A DNA stretch of 64,000 bases, from the NCBI GenBank assembly GCA_030248295.1, contig JASANH010001213.1:620001-684000 (forward strand), read 5' to 3'. This stretch comes from Mesodorylaimus sp. YZB2_4 (Eukaryota > Nematoda > Enoplea > Dorylaimida > Dorylaimidae). Below, piece by piece: positions 24,721 to 35,844 of the stretch. The translations under genes were made by a program, and so were the position numbers. Numbering within the stretch: the first letter of the stretch is position 1; every line of letters begins with the position of its first letter. Under the pieces are notes generated by a model. That model made no database searches and was not told the DNA's origin. It saw only the letters and a list, made by a program, of their open reading frames with translations.

Positions 24721-26255
24721 ATAGATTTGAGGGGACGACAAATTTCCGGATTTCGGCGTAAACATGGTTCACATATTTATCCATACACGGAAGTCCACGA
24801 AATAACAACCCGGGCAGGTCATGGCTGGTCAGGGTAGAAAAGAATGGGTCAAAGAAATGAAGAAGGGTTATTTGGAGAGATATCTGGAGACACATAGCCG
24901 TGACGACGTCTATGTGCGATGTCCTGTACCTGCCATATTGTACTGTAGTTAAACGGAAAACGTTATCTATAAATATTTGCACAGAAAATAATTGCACGCA
25001 AATATTTGTTAATTTTGACCAAAATGCACTATTGCGTACCATAGTCTTGAAGCACATTCTAAAACTGCAGGTTCTTTTTTGGGTGTATGGTTTGTTAAAT
25101 GCCGCTGGGTTCAGTCCTAATAATATTAAAATGCTATGTGTGTAGTTTCTAGGCGCAAGAACAATCCCTAAAAACCCTGGCCCTGTAGCTTTTCTGAAGT
25201 TTGACAGAGGCCACATCTAATTTATGAAAACTAGCGTTCGTTGGAATGCCCTTGCACCATTTGTCGAATAAAGCTTTCCAAAGGCACGTAAGAATTTTTC
25301 CCGCTGGCTAAAATGGTGGCGAATTGAATCTTTATCAGATGGAAGACGTTTTGACAAATACGCAATTTCCATTCAAAGTTGCTACTTACAGGAAAGTCAT
25401 AGAATATGGCCTCAGGCCATCGGAAAAGATTCCTCATTCGTGCTTTTATAATAACTTGTTTCCCTCAGGCATCTTGAACGTGGGAGTTGATGGGTGTGTT
25501 CCCTTAAAATATGTTAGAGTTCCTAGCTTTGAAAAAGATTTTTAGATCCCAATTCACAGCTAGAGCATAATCAATGAGGAACTCTCATAGTGACCGGGTC
25601 GAAAGTGCTTTGGAAGGTTTGTTCCAGGGATGTGTTCTAGTAAACAGTAGAAAATATGATCCCACTGCGATTACCCTGTTCCGTGTTTTACCTATTCTAG
25701 CTTTACTATGGCTGCAAGTTGTGGCGACGCGGAGAGATTTTTGCGCGTAGGATGATAAGAGCTGGGCGTCTATCTCATTACCTTGGTTGGTTGAGCACAG
25801 CACGAGCGCGGAATGGGGCAGAAGACAGCGGCAGTTGTGCTTGCTGTAATTGAGCGAGGACGTCGATGAGGCCCTGGTCATTATTCACTGCCTTCTCCCT
25901 TGCCGCTCTGGCATTCGCAAAATGGTCTATCGAATGCCCACTTGGTATTCCAATACTCCCTCCCGTCTGCCTTTCGCAAGCCGAGGCATTTTAACGAGCC
26001 ACAAAAAACTCACGTACCCAGCATGTGGGAAATTTTCTTTTTGACCAGAACTGGGTGACAATAGCTTTTGCGCGCCTCGTTTCACTAATGCTTTTTCTTC
26101 AGCGCCTCGGCGAAAAGTGATTAGTGGCACCGTCATGTTTTCTTACACAATGTATAAAAATCTGACCCCTTCCGTTTCAGTAGTAGTTGACAATACTGAG
26201 AAGCAGGCCGCCAAAGAAGTTGCAGCCAACTGTGTCTATTGATCGTGGACACGAT
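24721..26255. other. intergenic upstream of the 26256 receptor
   Basis: No supported gene. A cttccgtttcag string ending about 26180 could be an acceptor for a 5' UTR exon of the receptor. Confidence 0.4.
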
Positions 26256-27863
26256 ATGGAGCGAAATTTCACCTTATTCAACTCCGATTGGCCTACATGG
26301 ACTCCAATGAGCACCGATCAGGAGTGCCCGGACAGCGACTACATCCGAGATCAACTGATGTACACACAACAGCTCAAAGCGGCCATGGATCGGCATTCTG
26401 CCAGTGCTTGCGGCATAGCTTGGGTTATGCTGGCATTCAGTTTATTCGGCGTAGCATCGAATTCTGTTTCCATAAGCGTCTTCACTCATCACACAATGCG
26501 AGGCGCTCCCGTCAACGTGCTCCTAGCTGGTCTGAGTTGCATCGACTTGATTCTCTCAATATTTGTCTTGCCTGTTTTTGTATTGCCTGCTCTAAATCTA
26601 TTTTATCGATGGGAGATCGTCGATAGGGCATTGCCCTACGTGACATTCGTTCTGTATCCTCTGACCTTAATGACGCAGACGGCATCGATTTGGGTATTTG
26701 TGGTAATAACCTGCGAAAGATGGGGAGCCGTAGTTCGCCCTCTACAAACTCGCCGATATTCTAGTGTCAGTAACGCAAAGAAAGCGTTCAGCGCGGTTTG
26801 TGTTGCGGCTATTCTCTACAATTTGATTCGATTTGGAGAATTCCGGCTTGTAATTCGGGGTTATCCCGCCAAAATGGTCTCCCCTCTGTCCGAGTGCACT
26901 CTCAAACTCTTGCTCTCGTCCAAATCGAACCCGGATGTGGATGGTAGTCAACCCCCAGTCTTGGAAACTGCTTCGGACGATAATATACAAACTGGTTTTG
27001 TCGGTCAACATGGAAACGGTGCTTTTAGTCTCAGTTCACAAAAACCGTTAGCAAGCGTCGATGACAGTTTGGGATTGAATCTCAATTATAATCAAATCGA
27101 TAGTTATTCCGCGAATTTCTATTTTTCTGATTCTCCCAGCGATGAGTCAAATATGGACAGTTTGGATGTTACTGTAGGATTAACCTTGGTTCCTACCAGT
27201 CCGTCATCAGATGACGCGAACATGATCTATGCCCCTGAACTGGAGCCAAGGTTGCGCTATGATGCTACATACATGTTCTTTTACTACTTCGGATTGTACT
27301 TGTTAACGCACTTCATCGTCCCGTTTTTCATACTTCTCATTGTGAATATTCACGTAGTTTGGACAATCCTGCGCACTCGAGCACTTCGTCGACATCTGAC
27401 TACTCACGAACGTCGGGAACATCGCATTGCACTGATGATGGGCGTCGTTGTCGTGGCCTTTCTACTTTGTAACACTATCCCATTCGCTATGAATTTATTA
27501 GAGGCATATGATCGCGATTATTTCCGCCGCGTTGAAACTCTCTATATTACCCATTTGGTAAACGATATTGGAAATTTGCTCGTGGTTGTCAATTCTTCCA
27601 CGACCTCCCTGATCTATTACGCATTCAGTCAACGATACCGCCGTCACTGTGCATCAAAACTGTGTTTCAAGAATACAAGACTTAAACGCCATCGTTTCGG
27701 TGGGCGAACCTTATTATTCAGGGAGTCATTTCACGGAGAGACATTATTCAATCAAGTGGCAGGACCATGCCAACCTTCGACACCTCATAGTCTTGACACT
27801 TCGCCTAACCGTTTCGCACTCACTACAACGTTTCAGAAAAAGGTTAGAAAAAGGACTGTATGA
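26256..27863 (+). CDS. FMRFamide-receptor-like GPCR, intronless, giant ECL2
   Basis: The frame has 535 codons from the ATG at 26256 (context acgatATGG); residues below are numbered from there. The frame is open further upstream but with no ATG. N-F-T near the start is an N-glycosylation site. TM1 is about 52-78, with S-N for the usual G-N. TM3 ends in C-E-R-W (153-156), replacing E-R-Y. TM6 contains F-L-L-C-N-T-I-P-F and TM7 D-I-G-N-L-L-V-V-V-N-S-S-T-T, close to the paralogues at 11228 and 34452. Between TM4 and TM5 there are about 135 residues rich in Ser, Asp and Asn, against about 20-45 in the paralogues. No GT-AG intron interrupts this, and the stretch is in frame throughout. The two-exon paralogues splice just before E-R-Y; here that point is continuous, so the gene may be a retrocopy that later gained the loop, or may have lost the intron. 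Confidence 0.87.
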   Translation: MERNFTLFNSDWPTWTPMSTDQECPDSDYIRDQLMYTQQLKAAMDRHSASACGIAWVMLAFSLFGVASNSVSISVFTHHTMRGAPVNVLLAGLSCIDLILSIFVLPVFVLPALNLFYRWEIVDRALPYVTFVLYPLTLMTQTASIWVFVVITCERWGAVVRPLQTRRYSSVSNAKKAFSAVCVAAILYNLIRFGEFRLVIRGYPAKMVSPLSECTLKLLLSSKSNPDVDGSQPPVLETASDDNIQTGFVGQHGNGAFSLSSQKPLASVDDSLGLNLNYNQIDSYSANFYFSDSPSDESNMDSLDVTVGLTLVPTSPSSDDANMIYAPELEPRLRYDATYMFFYYFGLYLLTHFIVPFFILLIVNIHVVWTILRTRALRRHLTTHERREHRIALMMGVVVVAFLLCNTIPFAMNLLEAYDRDYFRRVETLYITHLVNDIGNLLVVVNSSTTSLIYYAFSQRYRRHCASKLCFKNTRLKRHRFGGRTLLFRESFHGETLFNQVAGPCQPSTPHSLDTSPNRFALTTTFQKKVRKRTV

Positions 27864-29194
27864 ATTAAAAAGACCTTTTGCGCCTTTGATGAAACTGTTA
27901 TTTGACTTTAATTACGATGCGAGTAATTAAAAATATAAATTTCTCATTTTGCTACCATCGCGCTAATTTATGGGTTCGAGGCTCAGCACGTCAATTATCA
28001 GAATCGTGTGTTTTCAAGAATCGGCTAGTACCTTTGCATTCCATGGCTTCTAAGCGCTCGTAAATGAGAAGAGTTAGGCACACAATCATTTGTCACTCAG
28101 AGAACCAGCTTTGTCCCCATAAACAACTTTTTACTCGTTGCTACAGAGAAACAGCTGAACAAAATGTTAGTTTTGGGCCAGGCCGGCTGCTAGTAGAATA
28201 GAAACAAAATGGGCAGGCATCTAGGTGTTAGCAGAAAGTATAAAAATGATGGCATTCTTAATCATAAGGAGCAATAAATAACTACAGTGCATCAAGCTTT
28301 ATGGTTCAGCGCGACGCTACACCATGTGAGTCGTTTTATTACAACCATGAGCCAGTACTAATTGGCCCATTTGCCCAGTCATCGTGAGGAGATTGATTCT
28401 ACAAATTTAAAACAGATACTAATTATGACTAATTTTCCCAGGGATAAGCTTATACGAAATTCAGCTTGCCCAGTGAAAAATTCAAATCAAGCCAATCCAT
28501 CAAGTGCAATGAGGGTTCAAATAAGCAAATCAAATTGTGCTTATTTGAACCCCGATTGCATGAGCAAAAAAATTATCACCCACAAAAAGAACTGGATGCC
28601 CAGCAGTATCAGCTTACAGTATATCCTGCAAATCTTTCCCAACTTAAAACATTTTAAAAAATATGGACTCTGTAAAGGATGTCGTAAAGATAGTGAGTGA
28701 GCTTTCAAGTTCTTGTTTTACTTGTCGATCGAGTTGTAACCGTTAGTGTGATATTTTTGAAAATAGTGAAATTTCATTTCTGTTTGCCCATACACAGCGT
28801 CTGAAAATAAAACTCAATTCCGAAGAAGTGGAACCCCCTAAAATTTTTACCCTTAGGTAAAATTAGTCGATTTGGGATTCCGGAAAAACGTATCGAATTT
28901 CTGTGCTAGACATACTTTTCAATGAATTTCAGTGGGTGCCACTTTTGTGGCTCCATGATTTAGTAGCTTGACTTGACACTTAAACAAAAATCTGTTGCCG
29001 CGTAGAAGCATAAATCTGAAGTGTGGCGCGAAAGGATCTGCATTGGAGTCGAATCGATTTTTTTCCATCTTTATGAAGAAGGGCCATTAGACTGTCCATA
29101 TCAGTGTGATAAAACCTCCAGCCGTAATTTTATTGGATTACCCTCGAATTATGATTCTGACACTGATTAGGTCTCTGGCTAATGCAGTATCGCT
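27864..29194. other. intergenic
   Basis: No supported gene. The 112-codon frame at 28362-28700 has no recognisable features. A direct repeat of a tcaaataagca-like string occurs near 28515-28545. Confidence 0.45.
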
Positions 29195-29469
29195 AAAATG
29201 CTACAGAATAAGTCCTTCCGCATATTCAGAAGTCTCACAGAACCACGTACGGGACGTGTATTTCTAAAGTACCATTCCAGGGCGGTGCGGCTTTCGACGC
29301 GTCCGCGACTGTTTTTGGGGATCTGCGACCGCGACACGTTCGTTGCAGTCGCAAACAGTCGCAGGCGCGTCTAAAGCCGCACCGCCCTATAATGGTACTT
29401 TAGCAATACACGTCCCGTACGCGGTTTTGCGTGGCTTCTGAATATGCGGAAGGACTTTTGCAGCATTTT
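29195..29469. mobile_element. 275-bp palindromic MITE
   Basis: Two arms of about 110-130 bases are inverted copies. Each starts aaaatgctRcag-like, runs through AGTCCTTCCGCATATTCAGA and GTACGGGACGTGTATT, and ends in AGGGCGGTGCGGCTTT and a CpG-rich centre. The whole sequence would fold into one long hairpin. It is non-coding. Flank duplication is not evident. Confidence 0.7.
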
Positions 29470-30761
29470 TCTGCTCAAGCCACACGACTTTATGCGTATT
29501 TACAAAGAGAGGGGGTGACAAACATTTTTGAATTTTGCTTCACCACACACTCATGGGGTGCTTACTGCTAAGCGCTCAAAAAATCATGGGGTCAAGAGGT
29601 TTACTTGGCAAGGTCTTGGTCGACCCTTGCAGAAACTCTGTCTTAATGATCTGCCAACGAACGATGCACTTCATCATTAGAGATTTCATTCAAGCGTAGA
29701 GGCAGTGTATGTGGAAGAGTGGCCAAAGACCAAAGACCAAAGGCCACCGTGTCCCAGTACCTGAGAGGAAGATAGCGAGACGCAGAAGTTGTGACCAAGT
29801 GGCTATTGCATGCTGCTTTGCCAGCATAGCACAGCACTGCAGATCTGCTAACGCTATTACGCAATCAGGGCTGACTCGGAACGTTTGCGGGAGAGGCAGC
29901 CGTTTTCTGGAGGACCAACGCACGATGACGAGGATAAGACTAGCCGGCACTAACGGGCGGGGCACTGGAAAAGCTTGTCAGTATCAATGCAAATCGAGAA
30001 TCAGTAAGGATTAATCAATACCTCAGCACTATTTTCGAGGGAAAAGAGATTGGAGGCCAAAGGCCCCTAACCCTCCCCTTCTCCCTAACCCTGGGAAAGC
30101 GACAGAGGGCTGTATTTTTAGCGGCCCACCTACTCCAAGGACCACTATACTGTAAACTATGTACCATACAGCAGAGACGCAATCACATCATTTAATACTC
30201 CCTAGCATATCCGTAAAGACATTTTTGACACATTTGCAGTATCATTCCACAGGATGTTTTAATTTTAAATTCTGACATCAAGTCCAGGAACAGATCAAAC
30301 TAGTTTGCGAGTTTGCGGCAATTACAATGGTGGTCATAAGGTGAGGACTTGAAATTTTGACTTCCAGATCAGATGAATAATCTAATTTCCAATTGAATTT
30401 ATACAGTTACAGATAGTCCAATTTTAGGTTCTCGTGCTTGTGTACTGAACCATTTGTGCTGTGATGTGAAGGTTTGAATCAAGCCACGCAGCCCAGGTAT
30501 CGTCCACTACGCCGAGCCAGGGGGCTCACGCAGGATCGTAAGAGCAGGCTACATACATCGGGTCGCCGAGAAGTATTCTAATCGAACTGATCTCCCCAGG
30601 CAGAAAGCAAGTCTGATTTTTGATGTGCTATGTGAGTTTCTAATGTATACTCTTCACGCGTAAAAACCCTGTTTCGTGATTTTACAACACTAACATGAAC
30701 TAGCTCTGCAACCAGGCTCAGTCACGGAATAGAATTATTTCATTTCACTAGCATACGAGTA
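29470..30761. other. intergenic
   Basis: No supported gene. Overlapping frames at 29643-30014 on both strands lack features. Confidence 0.45.
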
Positions 30762-31245
30762 ACGTATTTCCTCTAAAATCTCCCCGGGGGAGAAATTTTT
30801 TTGCCAATGGGTTCCAGACGGGGAGAATCACCAGAGGGGGAGGATTTCCAGAGGGGGGAGAATAAAACTCAAACATCATCCAAATGCCGGAAAGAAACTA
30901 CGAGTATTCCTCACGTACTGTATATATCAGTTCAAGAAAGATAGACAGTCTAAAGCTTGCCAAAAAGTACTGCTAACTTTGTTCATTTCAATAATTCTCT
31001 TCCCGTATTCATGCTACTCATAGCCGAATTCAATCAATATGCACGATATCTTCGTCTTCAACCTCATCTGCATCATCTGACTCTTCAAGGAAAACATTTC
31101 CTATCGCTCTAACGCTCATATCCTCTACATTTTCCACACCTGATTATGTGCTCTGATTCAAATTCGTCCCCGGGGAAGATTTCCTGAAAGGGGAGACTAA
31201 AGTTCAATCGGGATCTTGACGGGGGAGGATTTCGAGGAAATACGG
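30762..31245 (-). mobile_element. TA-flanked MITE, copy 2 of 3 (inverted)
   Basis: Same family as 8050-8512, in the opposite orientation. The ends read ACGTATTTCC and GGAAATACGG, with TA at 30760-30761 and 31246-31247. The C-rich ends and the central segment with cacctgat on this strand are shared. Confidence 0.75.
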
Positions 31246-31324
31246 TACATCAGAAAGAGAATCAGCTTTTTGATACTTTGAATCCTAGTTTATTTTTGCG
31301 AACACTAATTCCTATATTTGCAAC

Positions 31325-32315
31325 TTAAATCTGCAAACCATTTATCTGCTGCACGGATGTTGTATTCCAGCAAAAAAATCTATTAAAAACCAGTAAAATT
31401 TTTGACGCGCGGAAAAGCTTCGCAGCAGCTTTTCGAAATTTTCCATGAAAGGCTAGGAATGCGAAGAAGGAAACGGCAGCATTGATTCCGTGCGTATAGC
31501 TGCTGTTGGCCGCACGGATCCACGAAGGCAATGGCACTCGAACACTGGCCAATAAGCTGAAAATATTTGGTACGACCACCATGGCCACGTCGACGCACGA
31601 AACTGTAGCCATAGATTTGGTCATTTCCACCTGGCGTCGGTACCGACCAATGTCACCATTGGCTAATGGCAGAATGCGAATGTGCCGTATGCCAGCGATA
31701 AGAGAAGCCATTGTGAATAATGCGCTTGTTCCAACCCCCCCCCCCCCCCCCCCCCATCGCTGCAAAACTGCTTAAAAACCAGACGTAGCGCGTGCCAAAC
31801 AACGATGTCACACTGCAGGTCATCGTTGGTGGGGAACGATCATCGACTGGAATCAACAAGCCGATGACAACTGTCGTGACGACCAAACAGATCGTGACAA
31901 GGGCTATGCACCAAGAATTTCTATCAGACCAGTATTTACGGAACCAGTGCGGCGCTTTTATGGCAAGCAGGCGCTCGACTCCTCCCAAAAACAGAAACGC
32001 TGCGTCCATATTGATCGCCAATGGGTATATCACTGGGATTATGACTGACAGACAATGGCCGGAACTAGCGGGCTTTTGCAAATCGCCAATTATGACCAGG
32101 CGATAAGCCCCGCTAGCCAGTAGGTAAACCGAGAAGAGCAGATTGCTTAGAGTTAGTCCAGCAATCATTGCAGACTTGCTAAAAAGAGCTCGATCGCTCA
32201 ATAAAACAGCAAATGTCAAAAAGTTAAGTGGAATGCTGATGGATCCGAGTGCTGCGAATGCCTCGAAATCCCTCACCGTGATCGTGGACGGGATAGTTTG
32301 AGTCAAGTTTTCCAT
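31325..32315 (-). CDS. Srsx-like GPCR interrupted by a poly-G tract
   Basis: The coding strand starts at ATG 32315 (context accATGG); an earlier in-frame ATG at 32405 is possible. The N-terminus has an N-L-T glycosylation site. TM1 is about residues 15-38, TM2 about 46-68, and TM3 about 84-107, followed by G-V-E-R-L-L-A-I in place of D-R-Y. TM4 is about 127-147. TM5 begins with TRYVWFLSSFAA and then meets a run of 21 G on the minus strand (31735-31755). Past the run the protein continues in another frame: GTSALFTMASLIAGIRHIRI, then TM6 about 31590-31540, TM7 and a basic tail to 31325. A tract one base shorter or two bases longer would keep one frame. The gene is thus a receptor with a slippage-prone tract in TM5, a recent pseudogene, or a miscounted homopolymer. 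The family assignment comes from the hydropathy and motif pattern of nematode Srsx receptors. Confidence 0.7.
31735..31755. repeat. 21-base poly-C/G tract inside a GPCR gene
   Basis: An uninterrupted run of 21 C on the plus strand. Other runs in this window are 13 G (36714-36726), 13 C (63231-63243) and 14 C (63927-63940), so such tracts are common in this genome, but only this one lies in coding sequence. Confidence 0.85.
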
Positions 32316-32884
32316 GGTCGCGGACAGAATTTTTCTGTTCTTTCGGTTTACAGGACAGTGTACGGAGCAAAGCAGATTCGTTCCGTTCCGCGCTCTTTTA
32401 AACATTTCTGGGTAGGCATGTACATTTCTAACAATGAATTGTGTTCATTAGATAGCCTTTCTGCGCTTTGCTGCATTGTTTAGCTAACAGGTTGAACTTC
32501 ATTTCATCCGTGCATTTTAGCAAATCCGCAGCCTCTGGTCGCACCGAAGACTAGCCTGGATTTCCGAGTTTCCTTCTTTTCGCCTTTGCACTGTGGCACG
32601 TGCTTGAAGACAATCCATGCAGAGGTCAGGTTTGTTTCAAAGGTACGTAATTAGTTACGACCCCAAAACCGGAAAAAACTAGAGTAAGTCATATGGACAT
32701 ACTGGTGAAAGATTGCATGAATACCTTGTCTTGACATTCTGTGGCTATTGTATTATAAATCCAACAGAAAAATTAGAAGTTTTGTGCAGTCTGCGTGATT
32801 ATTGTGTTCTGCTGTATTTCACACGGAGTCAAGATCGCATCAGCGCAGCATTTTGCGTAGGTTTATACCCTGCGCAGGTCCGTC
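32316..32884. other. intergenic, upstream of the 32315 receptor
   Basis: It should include the receptor's promoter. No motif was recognised. Confidence 0.4.
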
Positions 32885-33196
32885 TTGCCTTTAGCTGATG
32901 AAGCTGCGTTGGGACTGCACGCGGCATATACTCTGGGTCTCTGCTGAGAGCACCTCCACATGAGGGCCATCCTTCCTTAAATGGTGACTGGTGGGTGGTG
33001 GAGGGCACTTATTGTCAGTCGGAACTCGTTTCGCTTCCGTCTTGCGATGGTGCCGGGTGAGATTCACAGTTTGACGCGCAGTCAACAAGAGTGTGGGACA
33101 ACAGCCGACTTCCGTCGCTGGGATTTGAACCCGGGACGAGCCAGGTCGCTGTCGCTATGGGTAGATGAAGGCCGAACCCACTGCACCACCGCGGCG
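32885..33196 (-). mobile_element. tRNA-derived SINE, family 1, inverted copy
   Basis: Read on the minus strand, the head gcgccgcggtggtgcagtgg holds box A and GGTTCAAATCC (33121-33131) is box B. The body shares the ctcacccggcacc and tggaggtgctc segments with the copy at 7295-7712. It is shorter at the 3' end than that copy. Confidence 0.65.
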
Positions 33197-34451
33197 CTTC
33201 ACTTTTCGTGGGTGCTTTGTGTCAGTTTTAGGCATCGTCGTATCAGGTGCACGCCCAGGGCAGGGATGGAATTACGTTCTAGGTGCTCGTATATTTTCCA
33301 ATCACCTAGTAACGTGCGGGAACGACCAAATTGTTTTGCGATCTTCTCTTTAGCAGTTCAGCAGGACCGTTGATGAAGTCAAGTCAAATACAAAATCGAT
33401 AGAGCGAGAAAATAGGTAATTTCTCTTTGCCTTGACCTACCTATTGAAATCACGAGTACAAGAGCCCTGAAAGAATCCTAAATTTTGTTCGGAGGTCTTG
33501 GGAAAGTGAACAGAAGAAATCTTCTGGTGCGCACCGGTTCGCCTAAGCCCTGCGCAAAGCATTCCTTCAAGTGCAGTTAGATTTTTCCGCAAACGTGATT
33601 GGCCCTACGAATCACGTGGGTTATTGCTTTATCCACTCCTAAATGCAGGCAAGTGTCTTCGGAGAAAGTCGAAGACTCGGTGTCTGAAAGGCTCGCAGAA
33701 AGAACCCTGCAGCTGTCAGAATGACCCAGCACGACCCTGAGTGAGGTGCATAAATAAAGCAACCCAGGAAGACTTGATAGGATGCACTAGGTTTTCGGAA
33801 TGGTGCAAAAGCTCCACTGGTTTACCCACTGTGTGGGTTGAACAAGAACTGGCAAGCATCTATTTGTATTGCAAGTTTCGCATTTTGATTACATGGCAGA
33901 AAACGCTTCAGATGACTTGATAACAAGGATAACAATGAAATACGATGTATCTGGCAACATGATGGATTTCCTCAAGTGATGAGAATAAACTTGTTCCAAT
34001 AAAATAGATTAAATATTTCAAACTAAAAACTTCGCGGATTTTTTTTAAAGACTGGTTTGAAATATCAAAGCGCCCTTTAAAGCCATAAGACTGCCGCTGA
34101 CCTTTGTCTCGGCATTTTGAAACTTGTGCACTAACGATAAATTGTAGAACAGAACTGTACCGAAACACTAACTACCACTTAGGTAGGCGGGAAATCGATC
34201 AGTAAGTATTGATTAGGGCATCGTTAGCCATTTGACGGGCTTTATTAAAAACCCTTTCGTACACAAAATAAAAAAGTTTGTCGCTAATATTAACAGTTTA
34301 TAGCATTAGCGCATGGTCGACCCTTTGCTCTATTTTCGAGCAAAATAGGGCCTGCATGATAATCAACCGTGAAAAGCAATATGTAAATATTTTCAACGAG
34401 ATTTCCTCAGATGCCTGACAAAAGCTAAATCAGTTAGATACACTTCAAAAA
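33197..34451. other. intergenic
   Basis: No supported gene was seen. Confidence 0.45.
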
Positions 34452-35844
34452 TTACACACATTCTGGCAGTGGTCTGCGGTTTGAGTTCACAGCCTTGTAA
34501 TATAGTTTGTATCCTTGCGGTGATAAAACTACAGTGGTCGAGGATGAAGGACTGGACAAGGGAGATTTTCTTTCTTTTTCTTTTTCTTTTTCAAATCCAC
34601 GCCATTCTAATTCCTTAAGAACCAAATTTTCACAAGATCTTTCTTGATGCGAGCATGTGCTGCTTTTAGGCTGTTGGGCAGCTGAACGCTTTCTCAACTG
34701 TGCAGTTTGTTGCGATGACTGAACGGAATTCATGGACGGAGATGCAGATGCGTTACTGGCCACCATGCGCACTAATCCGCAATCAAGCAAGTGCTCTCTG
34801 ACCAATTGCCTGTATTTCTGACTGCAAGCGTAATAGATAAAGCAGGTGGTCGATGCGTTGACGAGCACGAGCAGATTGCTTGCATCATTCAAGACGTACA
34901 TAAGCATCTTGGTAGATGGACGTCGAAACACTTCCGCATCAACTTGTTCCACAAAGTTGAGAACGAAAGGCAAGGTGTTGCAGCAGAAGAACATGAAAAT
35001 GATGGCCGCCATCATGCTTGTCGTTCGATATTCTTTCTTTTCGCTATTCGTCAAATGACGGCGTTTATACTTGGCACTGTGAATCGTGTAAATCATTTTC
35101 GCATTGCCCAGTGCTAGGATAGCGAAGGGTAGTACGAAATGGGTGATCAGATACAGGCCAGAATAGTAGATGGACATATAGTAAATATCACTACGCAAAT
35201 ATTGCTGGATTGCATTGCAAGCTGGATTGACAATGATTTCTAAATCATCTACGCTCAGCATTGTCTTGTTTTCTAGTGGCACCTCGTCATTTAATCTGTG
35301 TTCAAAGAATCTGATGAAGTTGTATAGAACTGACGCAACGCAAACACTGATCAGAGCCTTGATGGAACGAGATGTAGTGGCCCATCTAGCTTGGAATGGC
35401 TTGCAAACTGCTACAAAACGCTCAATTGTAATGATCTGAAATAAAAAGTATTACAAATATAGGGCTAGAAATGAAGACCAAGCAGCTTACCACAAACACC
35501 CAAACTGATGCAGTCTGCACCATGTTAATCAATGGATACAAATACAAGGTGCCGATTGTTGTCACAGCACGCAATGCGTACGAGTGAGGCCAGAACACGC
35601 ACATCGGCGGAGCTACAAATGTGGGTATGCTTAGAATTGCCACACACATGTCCATGGCTGATAAGCCTGTCAGCAAAACATTTATGGCCGATCTCATACA
35701 AGGGTGACTGAAGACGATCACTGAGACGAAGTTCGATATGACGCCAAATAAGGCAAATACCAGAATGACGCAAGAGACACCGAAGCTGACTTCGATTTCC
35801 AGATGTTCATTGTCTAGATTTGTATCGTTTCCAGACCCAAACAT
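34452..35844 (-). CDS. FMRFamide-receptor-like GPCR, two exons
   Basis: Exon 1 is 35844-35491 and exon 2 is 35435-34452. The 55-bp intron starts GTAAGC and ends TTTCAG, at phase 0. The product is 445 residues. Exon 1 covers the N-terminus (with N-D-T glycosylation site) and TM1 to TM3, ending W-V-F-V; exon 2 opens IITIERFVAVCKP. TM6 has F-F-C-C-N-T-L-P-F and TM7 D-A-S-N-L-L-V-L-V-N-A-S-T-T. The C-tail is about 120 residues, Ser/Gln-rich, with a Lys/Glu repeat encoded by a ttcttt microsatellite near 34564-34592. Intron position and phase are the same as in the 11228-12588 gene, which shows common descent. ECL2 has about 45 residues with an N-K-T site. A peptide ligand is inferred from family only. 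Confidence 0.9.

Noticed and set aside
31700-31790. Intron that removes the poly-G tract
   Set aside because: A gcag acceptor exists upstream of the tract, but any donor would leave an intron under 30 bases, and the tract would stay in the exon.
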